Position numbers and translations under genes: made by a program
DNA from: Eggerthellaceae bacterium UBA3686
Lineage (GTDB): Bacteria; Actinomycetota; Coriobacteriia; Coriobacteriales; Eggerthellaceae
Length of the DNA stretch: 64,000 nucleotides
NCBI GenBank assembly: GCA_002371495.1
Contig: DFIX01000025.1
Location: forward strand, 72,749 to 136,748
Direction of reading: 5' to 3'
Shown: piece after piece, positions 53,891 to 63,600 of the stretch
How positions within the stretch are numbered: position 1 is the stretch's first letter
How the letters are laid out: every line of letters begins with the position of its first letter
Notes under the pieces: model-generated
Databases searched by the model: none
What the model was told of the DNA's origin: nothing
What the model saw: the letters and a program-made list of their open reading frames with translations, nothing else

Positions 53891-55504
53891 ATGCAGTTGG
53901 TGGAAAACCGAGTTCTACGCACTATCGCGGCGCACGGAATCGCGCTGGTCGTCCTACTACTGGCTGCAACCATGCTTGCCGCGCACCCTGCCTATGCCGA
54001 TGAGGGCGCTCCCGCCGCGGGCAGCACGCTGCAGGCCGGCACCGCCGCCGAGGACGAAGCTGCGAAGGCCGAAGCCGAGCGCATAGCTCGCATGGCCGTT
54101 GTTAAAGACGGGCTGTACAACCTGCGCAGCATGCAGGACACGAGCCGCTCGGTGGGCATCGCCGGCGAGTCGATCAAAGCAAAGGCCAAGGCAGTCCCCG
54201 CCGAACGCCAACTGAACAGCTGGTCCCAGAAATGGATCGTTGTCCAAGACAAGAAGACCGGCTACTACACGATTCGCAACATGCGCTCGCGCCTGTTCCT
54301 TACGGTTTCGGGCGCGGTCGGGAAAAACGCCACCATCAACCAGATGAAGCAATCGAACTCGACAAGGCAGCAATGGCAGCTCGTCAAAGAATCGGGCAAG
54401 TTCCAGCTCTGCTCGGCTGCCAACCCCAAATACGCCCTAGCGCTCGTCAGCAAGAAAGGCGTGCCGTCGTTTGCCCTGCGCGCGGCAAAGGGTGCCAAAG
54501 CCCAGCAGTTCAAATTGAACAGCGTCCCTGCAATCGAAGACGGGCACTCCTTCTTCGTGCGCAGCGCTGCCAACAGCAAGAAGAGCCTGGCGATAAAGGG
54601 CGCTTCGAAGAAAGCCAAAGCCAAAGTGCTGCTCGCCAAGCGCTCGAACGCAAAGACCCAGAAGTTCCGCTTCAATCAGGTCGGAAAGAGAGGAACGACC
54701 TTCACCTTGCAAAACGTCCGCTCAACTTTGTACGTGGGCGCCTCGAAGGCCGCATTGACCCAAACCTCCGGCAAGAAGGCCAAATCGAAGAGGTGGGTGG
54801 TTTCGTTCGACCTGGCAACGGCTACGTTCACGATAAAATCGGCCACATCGGGCAAGTTCGTCGACACGACGGCAGGCAAGCTAGCACTCAGGGCGAAGGG
54901 GGCGAGCGCAGCTCAGCTAAAGGTGCAGCGCTTCGTGCTCGTGCCCACGTACGGGTTTTCTGTATTCGTCGATGCCGGCCACGGGCGTAACTCCTCGGGA
55001 TGGGGCGTCTACGACCCCGGCGCCCAGGGTTCTGGCCGCAACGAAGCCGACCTGACGAAGGACCTGGCAAACCGCATCGTGAAGAACCTCGCAGACAGCG
55101 ATGTGCGCGTGTTCAACGGCGCCGACAACAGCGTGCCGTACTGGCAGCGCAACGGCAAGGCGCGCTCGCTCGGCTGCGACGCGATTGTCTCGATCCACTT
55201 CGATGCAGGCGGCGGAAGCAGCACGTCGACCATGGTCGGCACGAGCGCAGCCTCAGGCTCGGGCACGCTCAACTCGATCATCCATCGCAAGCTCGTCTCT
55301 TCCATCGGGTTGCGCGACGGGGGCACCATGCACCGTTCCGACATCACGGTCGTCAACGGATCGGTCCCATCGGTGCTGATGGAAGTCTGCTTCATCGACA
55401 ATTACAGCAGCCTGAGCAAGTACCTGAACCGCCGCTCGTCCGTAGCGAGCGCCCTAGCCGACGGCATCGTCGAAGCATCGCTGTCGCCCGCTTTACAGAA
55501 ATAA
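53891..55504 (+). CDS. Secreted N-acetylmuramoyl-L-alanine amidase with ricin-like repeats
   Basis: 537 residues from ATG 53891 (GGCGGAGGT upstream). The signal peptide (about 1-36, cut near AHPAYADE) is followed by 300 residues of ricin-B/beta-trefoil-like repeats (YTIRNMRSRLFLTVSG, FTLQNVRSTLYVGAS, FTIKSATSGKFVDT) very rich in Lys and Ala. The C-terminal amidase_3 domain starts FVDAGHGRNSSG with the zinc His, has a downstream ADLTKDLANRI Glu, IVSIHFDAGG with the second zinc His, and MEVCFIDN with the catalytic Glu. It cleaves the amide between muramic acid and the stem peptide. The trefoils likely bind wall glycans. Confidence 0.9.
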   Translation: MQLVENRVLRTIAAHGIALVVLLLAATMLAAHPAYADEGAPAAGSTLQAGTAAEDEAAKAEAERIARMAVVKDGLYNLRSMQDTSRSVGIAGESIKAKAKAVPAERQLNSWSQKWIVVQDKKTGYYTIRNMRSRLFLTVSGAVGKNATINQMKQSNSTRQQWQLVKESGKFQLCSAANPKYALALVSKKGVPSFALRAAKGAKAQQFKLNSVPAIEDGHSFFVRSAANSKKSLAIKGASKKAKAKVLLAKRSNAKTQKFRFNQVGKRGTTFTLQNVRSTLYVGASKAALTQTSGKKAKSKRWVVSFDLATATFTIKSATSGKFVDTTAGKLALRAKGASAAQLKVQRFVLVPTYGFSVFVDAGHGRNSSGWGVYDPGAQGSGRNEADLTKDLANRIVKNLADSDVRVFNGADNSVPYWQRNGKARSLGCDAIVSIHFDAGGGSSTSTMVGTSAASGSGTLNSIIHRKLVSSIGLRDGGTMHRSDITVVNGSVPSVLMEVCFIDNYSSLSKYLNRRSSVASALADGIVEASLSPALQK

Positions 55505-55537
55505 TGAACAGCGTCCCCTGTTCATTCCCCTGTTCAT

Positions 55538-56368
55538 TCACACGTTGCCGAGCATGACGTCGTCGAGATGACGGGAAGCTACCTCGGCCAGGCGCCGCAG
55601 CGTGCCTATAGGCGTAGGTGGCACGTTTCGCATGCGGTGCTGGGGGAAGAAGCGCGTCAGATGGTACGGAATCGTGCGGTCGAGCGACCCCAGCCAGCCG
55701 GCAAGAGCATCGATTTGCCCTTCGTCATCTGAAAACCCGGGCACCACGAGGGTCGTGACCTCCAGATGACACGCAGGCGCGGCAACCATGCTCTCGATCG
55801 TACGCTTAACCGAGCGCAAATCTCCCCCGAGTTCGCGATAGCCCCGATCGGTGAAGCATTTGAGGTCGATATTGGCAGCGTCTACGAGCGGCACGATCTC
55901 GTCGAGCACGCGGGACGTGGCCATGCCATTCGAGACCAGCACGTTCACGAGGCCCGCCTCGTGGGCGAGTTTTGCAGTATCGCGGACGAACTCCCAGGTA
56001 ACAAGCGGTTCGTTGTACGTGAAGGCAACCCCTGCGCAGGCGCGGTCGCCGAGCGAAACCGCTGTTGCGACTACTTCGTCAGGCGTTACTTGCCTCCACT
56101 CGACTTCATCGGCGCCCACCTGGGCAATCGAGGCGTTCTGGCAAAAGGGGCAATCCATGTTGCAGCCGTAGCTTCCAAGCGAGAGCACCGTCGTCCCCGG
56201 CATGAAGCGCGCGATGGGCTTCTTCTCGATCGGGTCGAGCGCAAGCGACGTAATGCGCCCGTATCCGGCACCCGCAACTGCGCCGATCTCCGCACGACGC
56301 GAGCGGCACTTCCCCACTTCGCCCTCGTCGAGCCTGCATGCATGTGGGCAGCTTCCGCAAATTGGCAT
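55538..56368 (-). CDS. amrS: AmmeMemoRadiSam system radical SAM enzyme
   Basis: 276 residues from ATG 56368 (TAGGAGAATTTG upstream; a TTG codon precedes). The radical SAM motif is CNMDCPFC (CX3CX2C, Cys69/73/76). An N-terminal CGSCPHAC plus CRS supplies extra cysteines, as in the PflA-like AmrS family. It cleaves SAM to a 5'-deoxyadenosyl radical; the substrate is unknown. It is the third gene of the amrB-amrA-amrS run on the minus strand. Confidence 0.9.
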   Translation of the reverse strand: MPICGSCPHACRLDEGEVGKCRSRRAEIGAVAGAGYGRITSLALDPIEKKPIARFMPGTTVLSLGSYGCNMDCPFCQNASIAQVGADEVEWRQVTPDEVVATAVSLGDRACAGVAFTYNEPLVTWEFVRDTAKLAHEAGLVNVLVSNGMATSRVLDEIVPLVDAANIDLKCFTDRGYRELGGDLRSVKRTIESMVAAPACHLEVTTLVVPGFSDDEGQIDALAGWLGSLDRTIPYHLTRFFPQHRMRNVPPTPIGTLRRLAEVASRHLDDVMLGNV

Positions 56369-56399
56369 CAAATTCTCCTATCGCCGCTCAACATGTACA

Positions 56400-56424
56400 T
56401 GCAAAAGGGTCGGACCCTTTTGCA
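56400..56424. terminator. Short palindrome between amrA and amrS
   Basis: TGCAAAAGGG, TCGGA, CCCTTTTGCA, with the flank CTATGGCACTTTTACACGC shared with the copy at 29130. It is 18 bases after the amrA stop and inside the putative operon, so it may lower amrS expression. Confidence 0.5.
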
Positions 56425-56442
56425 CTATGGCACTTTTACACG

Positions 56443-57012
56443 CTATTTTCGTGGCTCGCCGCCGCGGGTGTGGCGCACGACCTCGAAGCGCTCGAGCGTC
56501 ACGTCGTCGTCATCCGGGTGTATGCCCGCCTTGCGCTTGGCGATCTCGAGCTGGTAGGCAACAGTATCGACGCCGTCGAGGTTCGGAAGCAGAAGACCGC
56601 GCTTCCACCCCTTGGTGACGATGACGCCGTAACGACGCACGTCGAGCTCGTCGGGCGATGCAATCGGTTCGGTGGGGCCTAGCACGTCGACCGAGTACTC
56701 GAGGTAATCGAGCTCGCCTTCGCGCACCGGATCGAAACGCGGATCGCGCGAGCAGGCGCTTACGCCGTTCTGCAGAATCTCTTCGGCAATGCAGCCGGTC
56801 GTGGCCGAAATCGTGCCGATGCAGCCCCGCAGCTCCCCATGCTCGTGAAGCGACACGAACGCGCCTGCAGCGCGGGTCAACAACTCGCTTGGCACGTCCG
56901 CGGGCAGACCCGCGGCGTGGCCGGTCCTGACGTACGTCTCTACCGAAAACCTCGCGAGCGCGACGCACGGGTCGGCGCCTGCTGCCAAGCTGCTCTCGAA
57001 ATCGGCTCCCAT
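56443..57012 (-). CDS. amrA: AmmeMemoRadiSam system protein A (AMMECR1 domain)
   Basis: 189 residues from ATG 57012 (GAAAGGGGATGCG upstream). It is an AMMECR1 domain with the signature LRGCIGTISAT containing the invariant Cys. The human homologue is involved in a developmental syndrome; the bacterial role is not established. The gene begins 13 bases after the amrB stop. Confidence 0.9.
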   Translation of the reverse strand: MGADFESSLAAGADPCVALARFSVETYVRTGHAAGLPADVPSELLTRAAGAFVSLHEHGELRGCIGTISATTGCIAEEILQNGVSACSRDPRFDPVREGELDYLEYSVDVLGPTEPIASPDELDVRRYGVIVTKGWKRGLLLPNLDGVDTVAYQLEIAKRKAGIHPDDDDVTLERFEVVRHTRGGEPRK

Positions 57013-57025
57013 AACGCATCCCCTT

Positions 57026-57901
57026 TCACGCATGAGTCACCTTACCTGGTATGCTGACTCGTTCGCCTTCTACGATGTCGACGATTGCCACGCCGTAGCC
57101 CACGCCAAACGGGCCCTCGTTCGAAAGCATACGCGAGCGAGCCGGCAGGCCATCCAGCGCGCCAGCCATGATCTGGAACGAGCGCAAGCCGCATTCGGCC
57201 GCCGCCTCGCAGAAGTCCTCGTCGAAGCCGAACAGGCCCTCCAGATCGCCCGATGCGAATATCTGGCCGATTTTCTCGTCGAACACGGGACCCTCGGGTG
57301 CAAAACCGTATGGCCCTTCGGGCAGAAGCTTGTGCGAAAGGTCGCCCGACGCCACGAACGCAATGCGTCTACCCAGCTCGTTGGCGGCACGTGCAATGGC
57401 ACGACCGAATTCGCGATGCATTTGCGGCGAGAGCCCCGAAAGGCCGATGCGCACAACCGGGCACGGCAAATCGCCCTCGCCCGCATCGGCGCCCAGCTCG
57501 CGGTACGCCTCGCGCACGAAATGCAGCGGCACGTAGGTGCCGTGATCCATGTCGTCGCGATACCACTCGCTACCCCCAGCGACAACGCCGGTCTCGTTGG
57601 CACGCTTCACGATCAGCTCAGCCAGCTCGGTGTCGCAATGCGCCAAGATGCGCTCGTGCGGCGCGCGGAACCGCGCCATGCTGCCTTCGAGCCGCGCATC
57701 GGTGGTTACGTGAAACCCATCGCGGAACAGAGGCGCGTGCGGCGACGTTACAACGATGCAATCGGGCTTTGCCCGCACCACGACGCGCGCCGCCTCGTTA
57801 TACGCATCGATGGTCGCCTGGATGCGCGCTTCCTCGCCGCGCCCCACCGCGGGAACGATTAGCGGCGGATGCGGCACCGCAACCGCAGCAACTATGCTCA
57901 T
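57026..57901 (-). CDS. amrB: AmmeMemoRadiSam system protein B (Memo / LigB-like)
   Basis: 291 residues from ATG 57901 (GAGGAG upstream; a TTG 24 bases before is rejected). It has a LigB/class III extradiol dioxygenase-like fold with metal-ligand motifs VPHPPLIVPAVG near the N terminus, TSPHAPLFRDG, and SGDLSHKL. It should bind Fe or Zn. The substrate is unknown. First gene of the amrB-amrA-amrS operon. Confidence 0.88.
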   Translation of the reverse strand: MSIVAAVAVPHPPLIVPAVGRGEEARIQATIDAYNEAARVVVRAKPDCIVVTSPHAPLFRDGFHVTTDARLEGSMARFRAPHERILAHCDTELAELIVKRANETGVVAGGSEWYRDDMDHGTYVPLHFVREAYRELGADAGEGDLPCPVVRIGLSGLSPQMHREFGRAIARAANELGRRIAFVASGDLSHKLLPEGPYGFAPEGPVFDEKIGQIFASGDLEGLFGFDEDFCEAAAECGLRSFQIMAGALDGLPARSRMLSNEGPFGVGYGVAIVDIVEGERVSIPGKVTHA

Positions 57902-57929
57902 CTCGTGCTCCTCACTCGCATTCAACCAA

Positions 57930-57965
57930 AAATGTGAAAAAGGGGTCTGACCCCTTTTTCACATT
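57930..57965. terminator. Palindrome at the end of the SEC-C gene
   Basis: AAATGTGAAAAAGGGG, TCTGA, CCCCTTTTTCACATT. The right end overlaps the SEC-C stop codon (57964-57966); the left end lies before amrB. Confidence 0.6.
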
Positions 57966-60054
57966 ATTTGCCGCAGCACTTCTTGTACTTCAGGCCGCTG
58001 CCGCAAGGGCACGGGTCGTTGCGGCCAACCTTCTGGGGGCTGCCGTCGGCGTTGAAGAACAGCGGCACGCCGAGCTCCTGCTGCGCTAACTCCGCAGGCG
58101 CCCATCCGTTGTTGGGCCATACGGGCAGATGGTTCGTCATGTTGGTCCACAAGTCGAGCACCGTCTGAATCTGATCGGGCTCGGGAATGAAGTCGTTGTC
58201 CTCGAGGATGTCGAACAAAGGCTGCGCGCCGCGCTCGAAAAGCCCCCACATGGCATCGGCCAGCAGCTCTTCGATTACCTTGTCGGCGAAGAAGTAGTCA
58301 TCGCGCGCAGCAGGCACGTGCGCGTCCAGGTAGCGAACGAACGCCTGGACCGGTTCCTGGCGAATTTTCCATTCGAAGAGGTTGCGGGCCGCGAGCATTT
58401 CGTCGGTCAGCGGGCGCGGGTCCTTGCCCTCTTGACGCGCAAGCAGGCCCTCGAGCATCTGGCCGAGCTCGCCAGCGTTGATGGGCTTTATGAGGTAGGG
58501 GTCGCGCTCGAGGCCCATTTCCTCTTCGTATGCCCAGAACAGCTCGTAATGCATCAGGTACGTTTGACCGGATGGAACCTGCAGCAAATCGAAATTCGCC
58601 GCTTGCTCCCCCACCGCCTGCACCATCAGATGCAAGAGTTCGCGCGCCGCTTCCTCAAGCGATTCGAACCTGTCTGGATAGCGCTCTATGAACTCGGCTG
58701 CCGCGTCGGCGACGGGAACGATGCCGCGAAGCTCGGCGATGTCGTCGAAGAAGTCAACGGTCTCGCGGAAACTCGCCGCTTTTGCAAGCGCGCCTTCCCA
58801 ATCGAGCCCGCGCGCCACTTCCAGCACCTCGTCAGGCATGACGAAGACGAACGAATCGCCCTCGTCGAACACATAGCTGAAGCCGACTTCGTGTATCGGC
58901 AGGTCGCGAAGCGAGACGATGCTCTCGGCCAGCACTTCCCAACGCCCATCGCGATCCGCAAGCTCGCGCAGGGACTTGATCCTGAATTCCGACAGATCGT
59001 TCACGATATCTTGCAGCGCGCCATCGTCGGCCACATGCGCCACGATGTCATCGATAAGGGCCTGGCCCGTAAGCTCACGCGCCCGCTCGAGGCCCATGAA
59101 CTTGGCCAAACGGCGCCGGTCGTACTCGTCTTCGGTTGCAAGCAGTTCTGCCATGCCGGTCGCAACCGGCCCTTCCACGCAGCCTTCGCGCAAGATGTCG
59201 GTCAAACGGCTGGCAAGAGAATCTTGAGCCATATGCTCATCAATGGCGCGCTCGCGCTCTTCGTACGACAGTCCCGCCAGCACGCCGCGGTGCTGCTCGT
59301 AATCGGCTTGGTCAAGCTCGTCGTCGAGCTCATCGAAATCGTCGTAATCGTCGTGATCGTGATGATGGCCGCATTCGCACTCGTGGTCGTGATGATGGCC
59401 ATGGTCGTGGTCGTGGTCAGAATTAAACCGCCCGCTTTCCAAATCTGCGAGCATTTCGGACGTGTCGCGCGCAAGTTCGCGCTCGCGCACTTCGGCTGCC
59501 ACAGCCAACAGCTCGTCGGCGCCGCTCACGATGTTGCCCTCGTCATATATGCGGTCGATTTCCTCGTCAAAGAGGTCGAGCATCCCCTCGCCGAAGTCAA
59601 TCGGGTACTCGATCATGTATTCGGCGTACACGATGCGCCCATCGAAGGGCAGAAGCGTGCATTGCACGGCCGCCGGCAGCGACTTTACCATGCCCTCGAT
59701 TTCCTTCGAAAACCCCACGACGTCAAACGCATAGCCCGACGAGATGAAGCGCAGCTCGCCGTCGGGGAAGATGTCGACGATGAACATGCTGGTCAAGCCC
59801 TCGCGCCATGAAGCAACCGTGGCCAGCTCGCCGGCGGAAAGCCCCGAGGAGTTCTCGCGCACGAAATCGTCGATGACACCGAGGTTTTGCCAAAGCTCAC
59901 GGCTGACTTTGGCTTGCGCCTGCTCGTCGATACCGCGCACGCCGCCCGCAAACAGCTCGGCTTCGTCCACGACGTCGAGCCGTTTGTTCGCATACGTTGT
60001 CAGCGGGTCGAACATATTGAAGAACCTGCGACACTGCAAACGCGACAATAACAT
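57964..60054 (-). CDS. SEC-C motif protein with a His/Asp-rich metal-binding tract
   Basis: 696 residues from ATG 60054 (CAGGAG upstream; longer frame upstream is repetitive junk with many Cys). Mostly helical and acidic; no membrane helix. Residues about 209-250 hold a tract of His-Asp repeats (DHDHDHGHHHDHE, then CGHHHDHDD) that should bind several metal ions. The last 22 residues are a SEC-C zinc motif (RNDPCPCGSGLKYKKCC). SEC-C tails occur in SecA and in many uncharacterised proteins. The body has no family I recognise. The combination suggests metal (Zn/Ni) handling or buffering. Confidence 0.75.
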   Translation of the reverse strand: MLLSRLQCRRFFNMFDPLTTYANKRLDVVDEAELFAGGVRGIDEQAQAKVSRELWQNLGVIDDFVRENSSGLSAGELATVASWREGLTSMFIVDIFPDGELRFISSGYAFDVVGFSKEIEGMVKSLPAAVQCTLLPFDGRIVYAEYMIEYPIDFGEGMLDLFDEEIDRIYDEGNIVSGADELLAVAAEVRERELARDTSEMLADLESGRFNSDHDHDHGHHHDHECECGHHHDHDDYDDFDELDDELDQADYEQHRGVLAGLSYEERERAIDEHMAQDSLASRLTDILREGCVEGPVATGMAELLATEDEYDRRRLAKFMGLERARELTGQALIDDIVAHVADDGALQDIVNDLSEFRIKSLRELADRDGRWEVLAESIVSLRDLPIHEVGFSYVFDEGDSFVFVMPDEVLEVARGLDWEGALAKAASFRETVDFFDDIAELRGIVPVADAAAEFIERYPDRFESLEEAARELLHLMVQAVGEQAANFDLLQVPSGQTYLMHYELFWAYEEEMGLERDPYLIKPINAGELGQMLEGLLARQEGKDPRPLTDEMLAARNLFEWKIRQEPVQAFVRYLDAHVPAARDDYFFADKVIEELLADAMWGLFERGAQPLFDILEDNDFIPEPDQIQTVLDLWTNMTNHLPVWPNNGWAPAELAQQELGVPLFFNADGSPQKVGRNDPCPCGSGLKYKKCCGK

Positions 60055-60324
60055 GGTGCACTCCTGTTCAGCCGCGCATTGCGGCACGCAAGAACCCATC
60101 GCGCCCACCTGCGCGACCTGCGACCAGTCTAGCGCAACACGCCTTCGCAATCCGCGCGAAACGCAAAACAACGGTCTGTGGCAACATGCCTCGCCCATAT
60201 CCGCATCCTGAACCAAAGGGGACATACATTTCTGGTCCAATGGACAAGCCTCGTCAAGCAACCCTCATCAGGTAGATGAGCTGCCGTTCGGCGGTTAGTG
60301 CTGCAGCAGACTCGCACGCGATGG

Positions 60325-60330
60325 TACTAT
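60325..60330 (+). promoter_or_regulatory. Possible -10 box of tRNA-Sec
   Basis: TACTAT ends 6 bases before the tRNA 5' end. No clear -35 box. Confidence 0.35.
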
Positions 60331-60336
60331 GGCGGC

Positions 60337-60433
60337 GGAGATGGAAGAGCCCTGGTGGGCTCCGCGGCCTTCAAAGCCGTTGTGGGGCGCGCAGAACGTC
60401 TCGGGTGTGTTCGATTCGCACGCATCTCCGCCA
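60337..60433 (+). tRNA. selC: Selenocysteine tRNA, tRNA-Sec(UCA)
   Basis: A 97-nt cloverleaf with encoded CCA. The acceptor GGAGATGG pairs with GCATCTCC, a 7-bp match plus one mispair at the eighth position, and the discriminator is G. A 6-bp D stem (GAGCCC 60347-60352 / GGGCTC 60357-60362) has a 4-base TGGT loop, diagnostic for tRNA-Sec. The anticodon loop is CTTCAAA with TCA at 60371-60373. A long extra arm follows, then T arm GTGTG-TTCGATT-CGCAC. It implies selenoproteins and selA/selB/selD elsewhere; none are in this window. Confidence 0.9.
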
Positions 60434-60461
60434 TGAAACCAAGCGGGCGTTGCTGTTCGCG

Positions 60462-60519
60462 CTGACCTCTTAGCAGTCCGTCCTGGTCGGCGGCAGGCCG
60501 CTGAACTGGGCTACTGGAG
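60462..60519. repeat. PE-B remnant (copy 4, internally deleted)
   Basis: GCAGTCCGTCCTGGTCGGCG and GCAGGCCGCTGAACTGGGC resemble the two ends of PE-B joined without the centre. It lies 28 bases beyond tRNA-Sec. Confidence 0.6.
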
Positions 60520-60646
60520 AGCAAATGGCGACAAGCGGGCGCCTACGCGCGACAATACCAGCACAGGTGCCCGCAATTTTCCTGATAGAATACTTCTGTT
60601 TCGGTGCGCGGAACATACCGACGCTCGCGCACGAGGGAGCTGGAGC

Positions 60647-63600
60647 ATGGGTGGCGCGTTCAACAAGGAAATCGTTCGGTCGATTACGCGTTCGGCCGGG
60701 CGTTTCGCCGCCATCGCCATTATCTCCCTGCTTGGGGCGGGCGTGTATGCGGGACTACGGTGCGCCGCGCCCGATATGCGCATAGCGGGCGACGAGTTCT
60801 TCGACGCAACCAACTTCCACGACGCGAGCGTCGTCTGCACGCTCGGACTCGACGATGAATCGCTGGCGACTCTAAGCGACGTCGAAGGCGTGGGAGGCGT
60901 CATGGCCGCCCATCGCGCCGACGCGATGGTGCTCGCCGATGCGGGTGGCTATGCTGCGCGCATCGAGTCGTTCCCTGTTTCTGCTGCTCGGCAGAGCGAC
61001 ACGTCCGATGGCGTACACGCAGTTTCCGACGACGAAGGCTACCTGAACCGGCTGATCCTCGAGGAAGGCAATTGGCCCTCGTCGGAGACAGACTGCGTCG
61101 TGGGCGTCGACGCGGCACGCGAGCTGGGCATCAACGTGGGCGACAAGCTGCAAATCGTCGAGAGCAAAGCCGACAAGGCAAGCGAGGAAGACGACGCGGA
61201 ACGCGGGGACCCCGACAACTCTGCTGCCGACGCCGATAAATCCGCCAACGACGACGATGCCGACGACGAGGACGAGCCCACGTTCGCGCGCACGGATCTG
61301 ACCGTGGCAGGGCTCGTCAACTCGCCGTCGTACTGCTCGTCGAGCATGCTCGGCACGACTTCGCTGGGAACCGGCGAGCTCGAGCTGTACCTGTACGTGC
61401 CCGATGAGGTTTTCGATGCCGACCTACCCTACTCCGTCGCATACGCGACGGTTCCGTCGGCGCGCGGCGAACTTTGGGACACACCGCCCTATGACCAGGC
61501 GGTCGACCAGGTGAAGCAGCGCATCGAAGACGTCGCGCCGGCAATCGGCGAGGCCCGCTACCGCGCGGTGGTAGACGAAGCGCAAGCCGAGCTCGACGAT
61601 GCGCGCGCCGACTACCTGAAGGAACGCGCCGACGCCGAAGACGAGCTGGCAGATGCCAAGAAGGAGCTCGACGACGGCAAGGCCGAGCTCGACGACGCCG
61701 AAAACGAGCTCGCCAACGCGCGCGCCGACATCAGCAGCGGCCGCGACGAGCTCGCGAAAGCCCGGAAGAAACTCGACGACGCCCGCTCGCAGCTCAACGA
61801 CGCGCACAAGCAGCTCGACGACAACCGCAAGAAGCTCGATGACGCGCAAGCGCAGCTGCAGCAGACCTACGAGCTCATAACGCAGACCAAGCAGGGCATC
61901 GACGCCGGCGCCGTCACCGGCCCCCAGGCGATAGCCCAGTACAACTACATGGTTTCGGAATACGAGAAGGGCTTGGCCGAATACAACAAGGGCCTTGCCG
62001 CCTACAACGAGGGCCTGAAGAAGTACGAAGCCGGCGTGGCCGAGTACGAGAAGGGCAAGAAAGCCTACGAGCAGGGTGTGAAGGAATACAATGACGGCCT
62101 GAAGAAATATAACGACGGCGCCGCCAAATACGCCGATGGCGTGGCCGAATACAACGACGGGCTCGCCGAGTACGAGGACGGCGTAGCCGAGGCCAACCAG
62201 AAGTTCGCCGACGCCGAAGACGAGCTTGCCGACGCACAGAATAAGATCGACGACATCGAGCACCCGCAAGTCTACGTACTCGACCGTTCGAAGAACGCGG
62301 GCGCCGCATCGCTGTCGTCCGACGCCGACGGCATCACGCAAATTGCCCTGTTCCTTCCCTACATGTTCTTCCTGGTGGCAGCCCTGGTATCGCTGACCAG
62401 TATGACGCGCATGGTCGAGGAGGAGCGCCTGATCATCGGCACGCACAAGGCGCTCGGATACAACAAGGGACGCATCACGTCGAAGTACCTGATCTACGGA
62501 GCGTTGGCAAGCGGCATCGGCAGCACCGTAGGAGTCGTGATGCTCGGCAAGCTGCTGCCGTGGTTCATCCTGGTGTCGTACGGCATAAGCTACGCGGTGC
62601 CGGTATACCCGACGCCGATCGATCCGGGCATCGCAATCTACGCCATAGGGCTGTCGGTGAGCATCACGCTGCTCGCCACCTGGTGGGCGGCCGCATCGAC
62701 CCTGCGCGAGACGCCCGCTGCCCTCATGCTGCCGCGCGTGCCCAAGGCGGGCAAGCGAATCGTGCTCGAAAACATCGGCCCCCTCTGGTCGCGCATGTCG
62801 TTCTCGCACAAAGTCACGGCGCGCAACCTGCTTCGCTACAAGCGCCGCTTCTTCATGGCAGTCATCGGGGTCGCCGGATGCACGGCGCTTTTGATGGTGG
62901 GCTTCGGGCTGCGCGACGCAATCGGCGGCATCGTCTCTAACCAGTATCAGGAACTCGTCTCGTATGACGCCATCGTGCGCATCGACGAAGATGCCGAAGA
63001 CGCGCAGCGCGACCAGGCGGTGAAGGCGCTCGTGTCGGACGATATCGAATCATACCTGATGATAGCCGACCACAGCCTAATCGCCGAACCATCCGGCACG
63101 AATACGAGCAGGGCAAACGATGATGCTTCCGACGTGCACATCGAGCTGGTCGTCCCATCCGACCCTGCGCGCCTGAGTGACTTCGTCACGTTGCGCGACC
63201 GGCAAAGCCAAGAGCCCATTGCACTGCGGGCCGACGGCATCGTGCTCACCGAAAAAGCAGCCGACGTGCTTGGCGTCAAAGTCGGTGACACGGTCATACT
63301 CTACGACCAGAACGACGTCGGCGACAAGGATGGCGACGGGCATTCTTTCACCGTCACGGGCATCGCCGAGAACTACCTGGGGCATTTTGCTTTCGCCCTG
63401 CCGGAAAGGTATCAATCGGGCTTCGGCGATGACCCGAGCTACGATGTAGCGTACACGAAGGTGAGCGAGGGCGCTAACCCCTCGGCACTCAGCGAGCGGC
63501 TCCTCGCCCTTGACGGCGTGAGCACCGTCTGCTTCGTCGCTGACAAGATCTTGACTTACGAGGGCATGCTCGACGTCATGAATAAGCTCATCTACGTAAT

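Noticed and set aside
58129..59811. Open frame of 560 codons opposite the SEC-C gene
   Set aside because: Hydrophobic Val-rich runs arise from the reversed His/Asp tract; not a membrane protein.
60054..60261. 69-codon N-terminal extension of the SEC-C protein
   Set aside because: Cys-rich, non-conserved-looking sequence; a good Shine-Dalgarno precedes the internal ATG at 60054.
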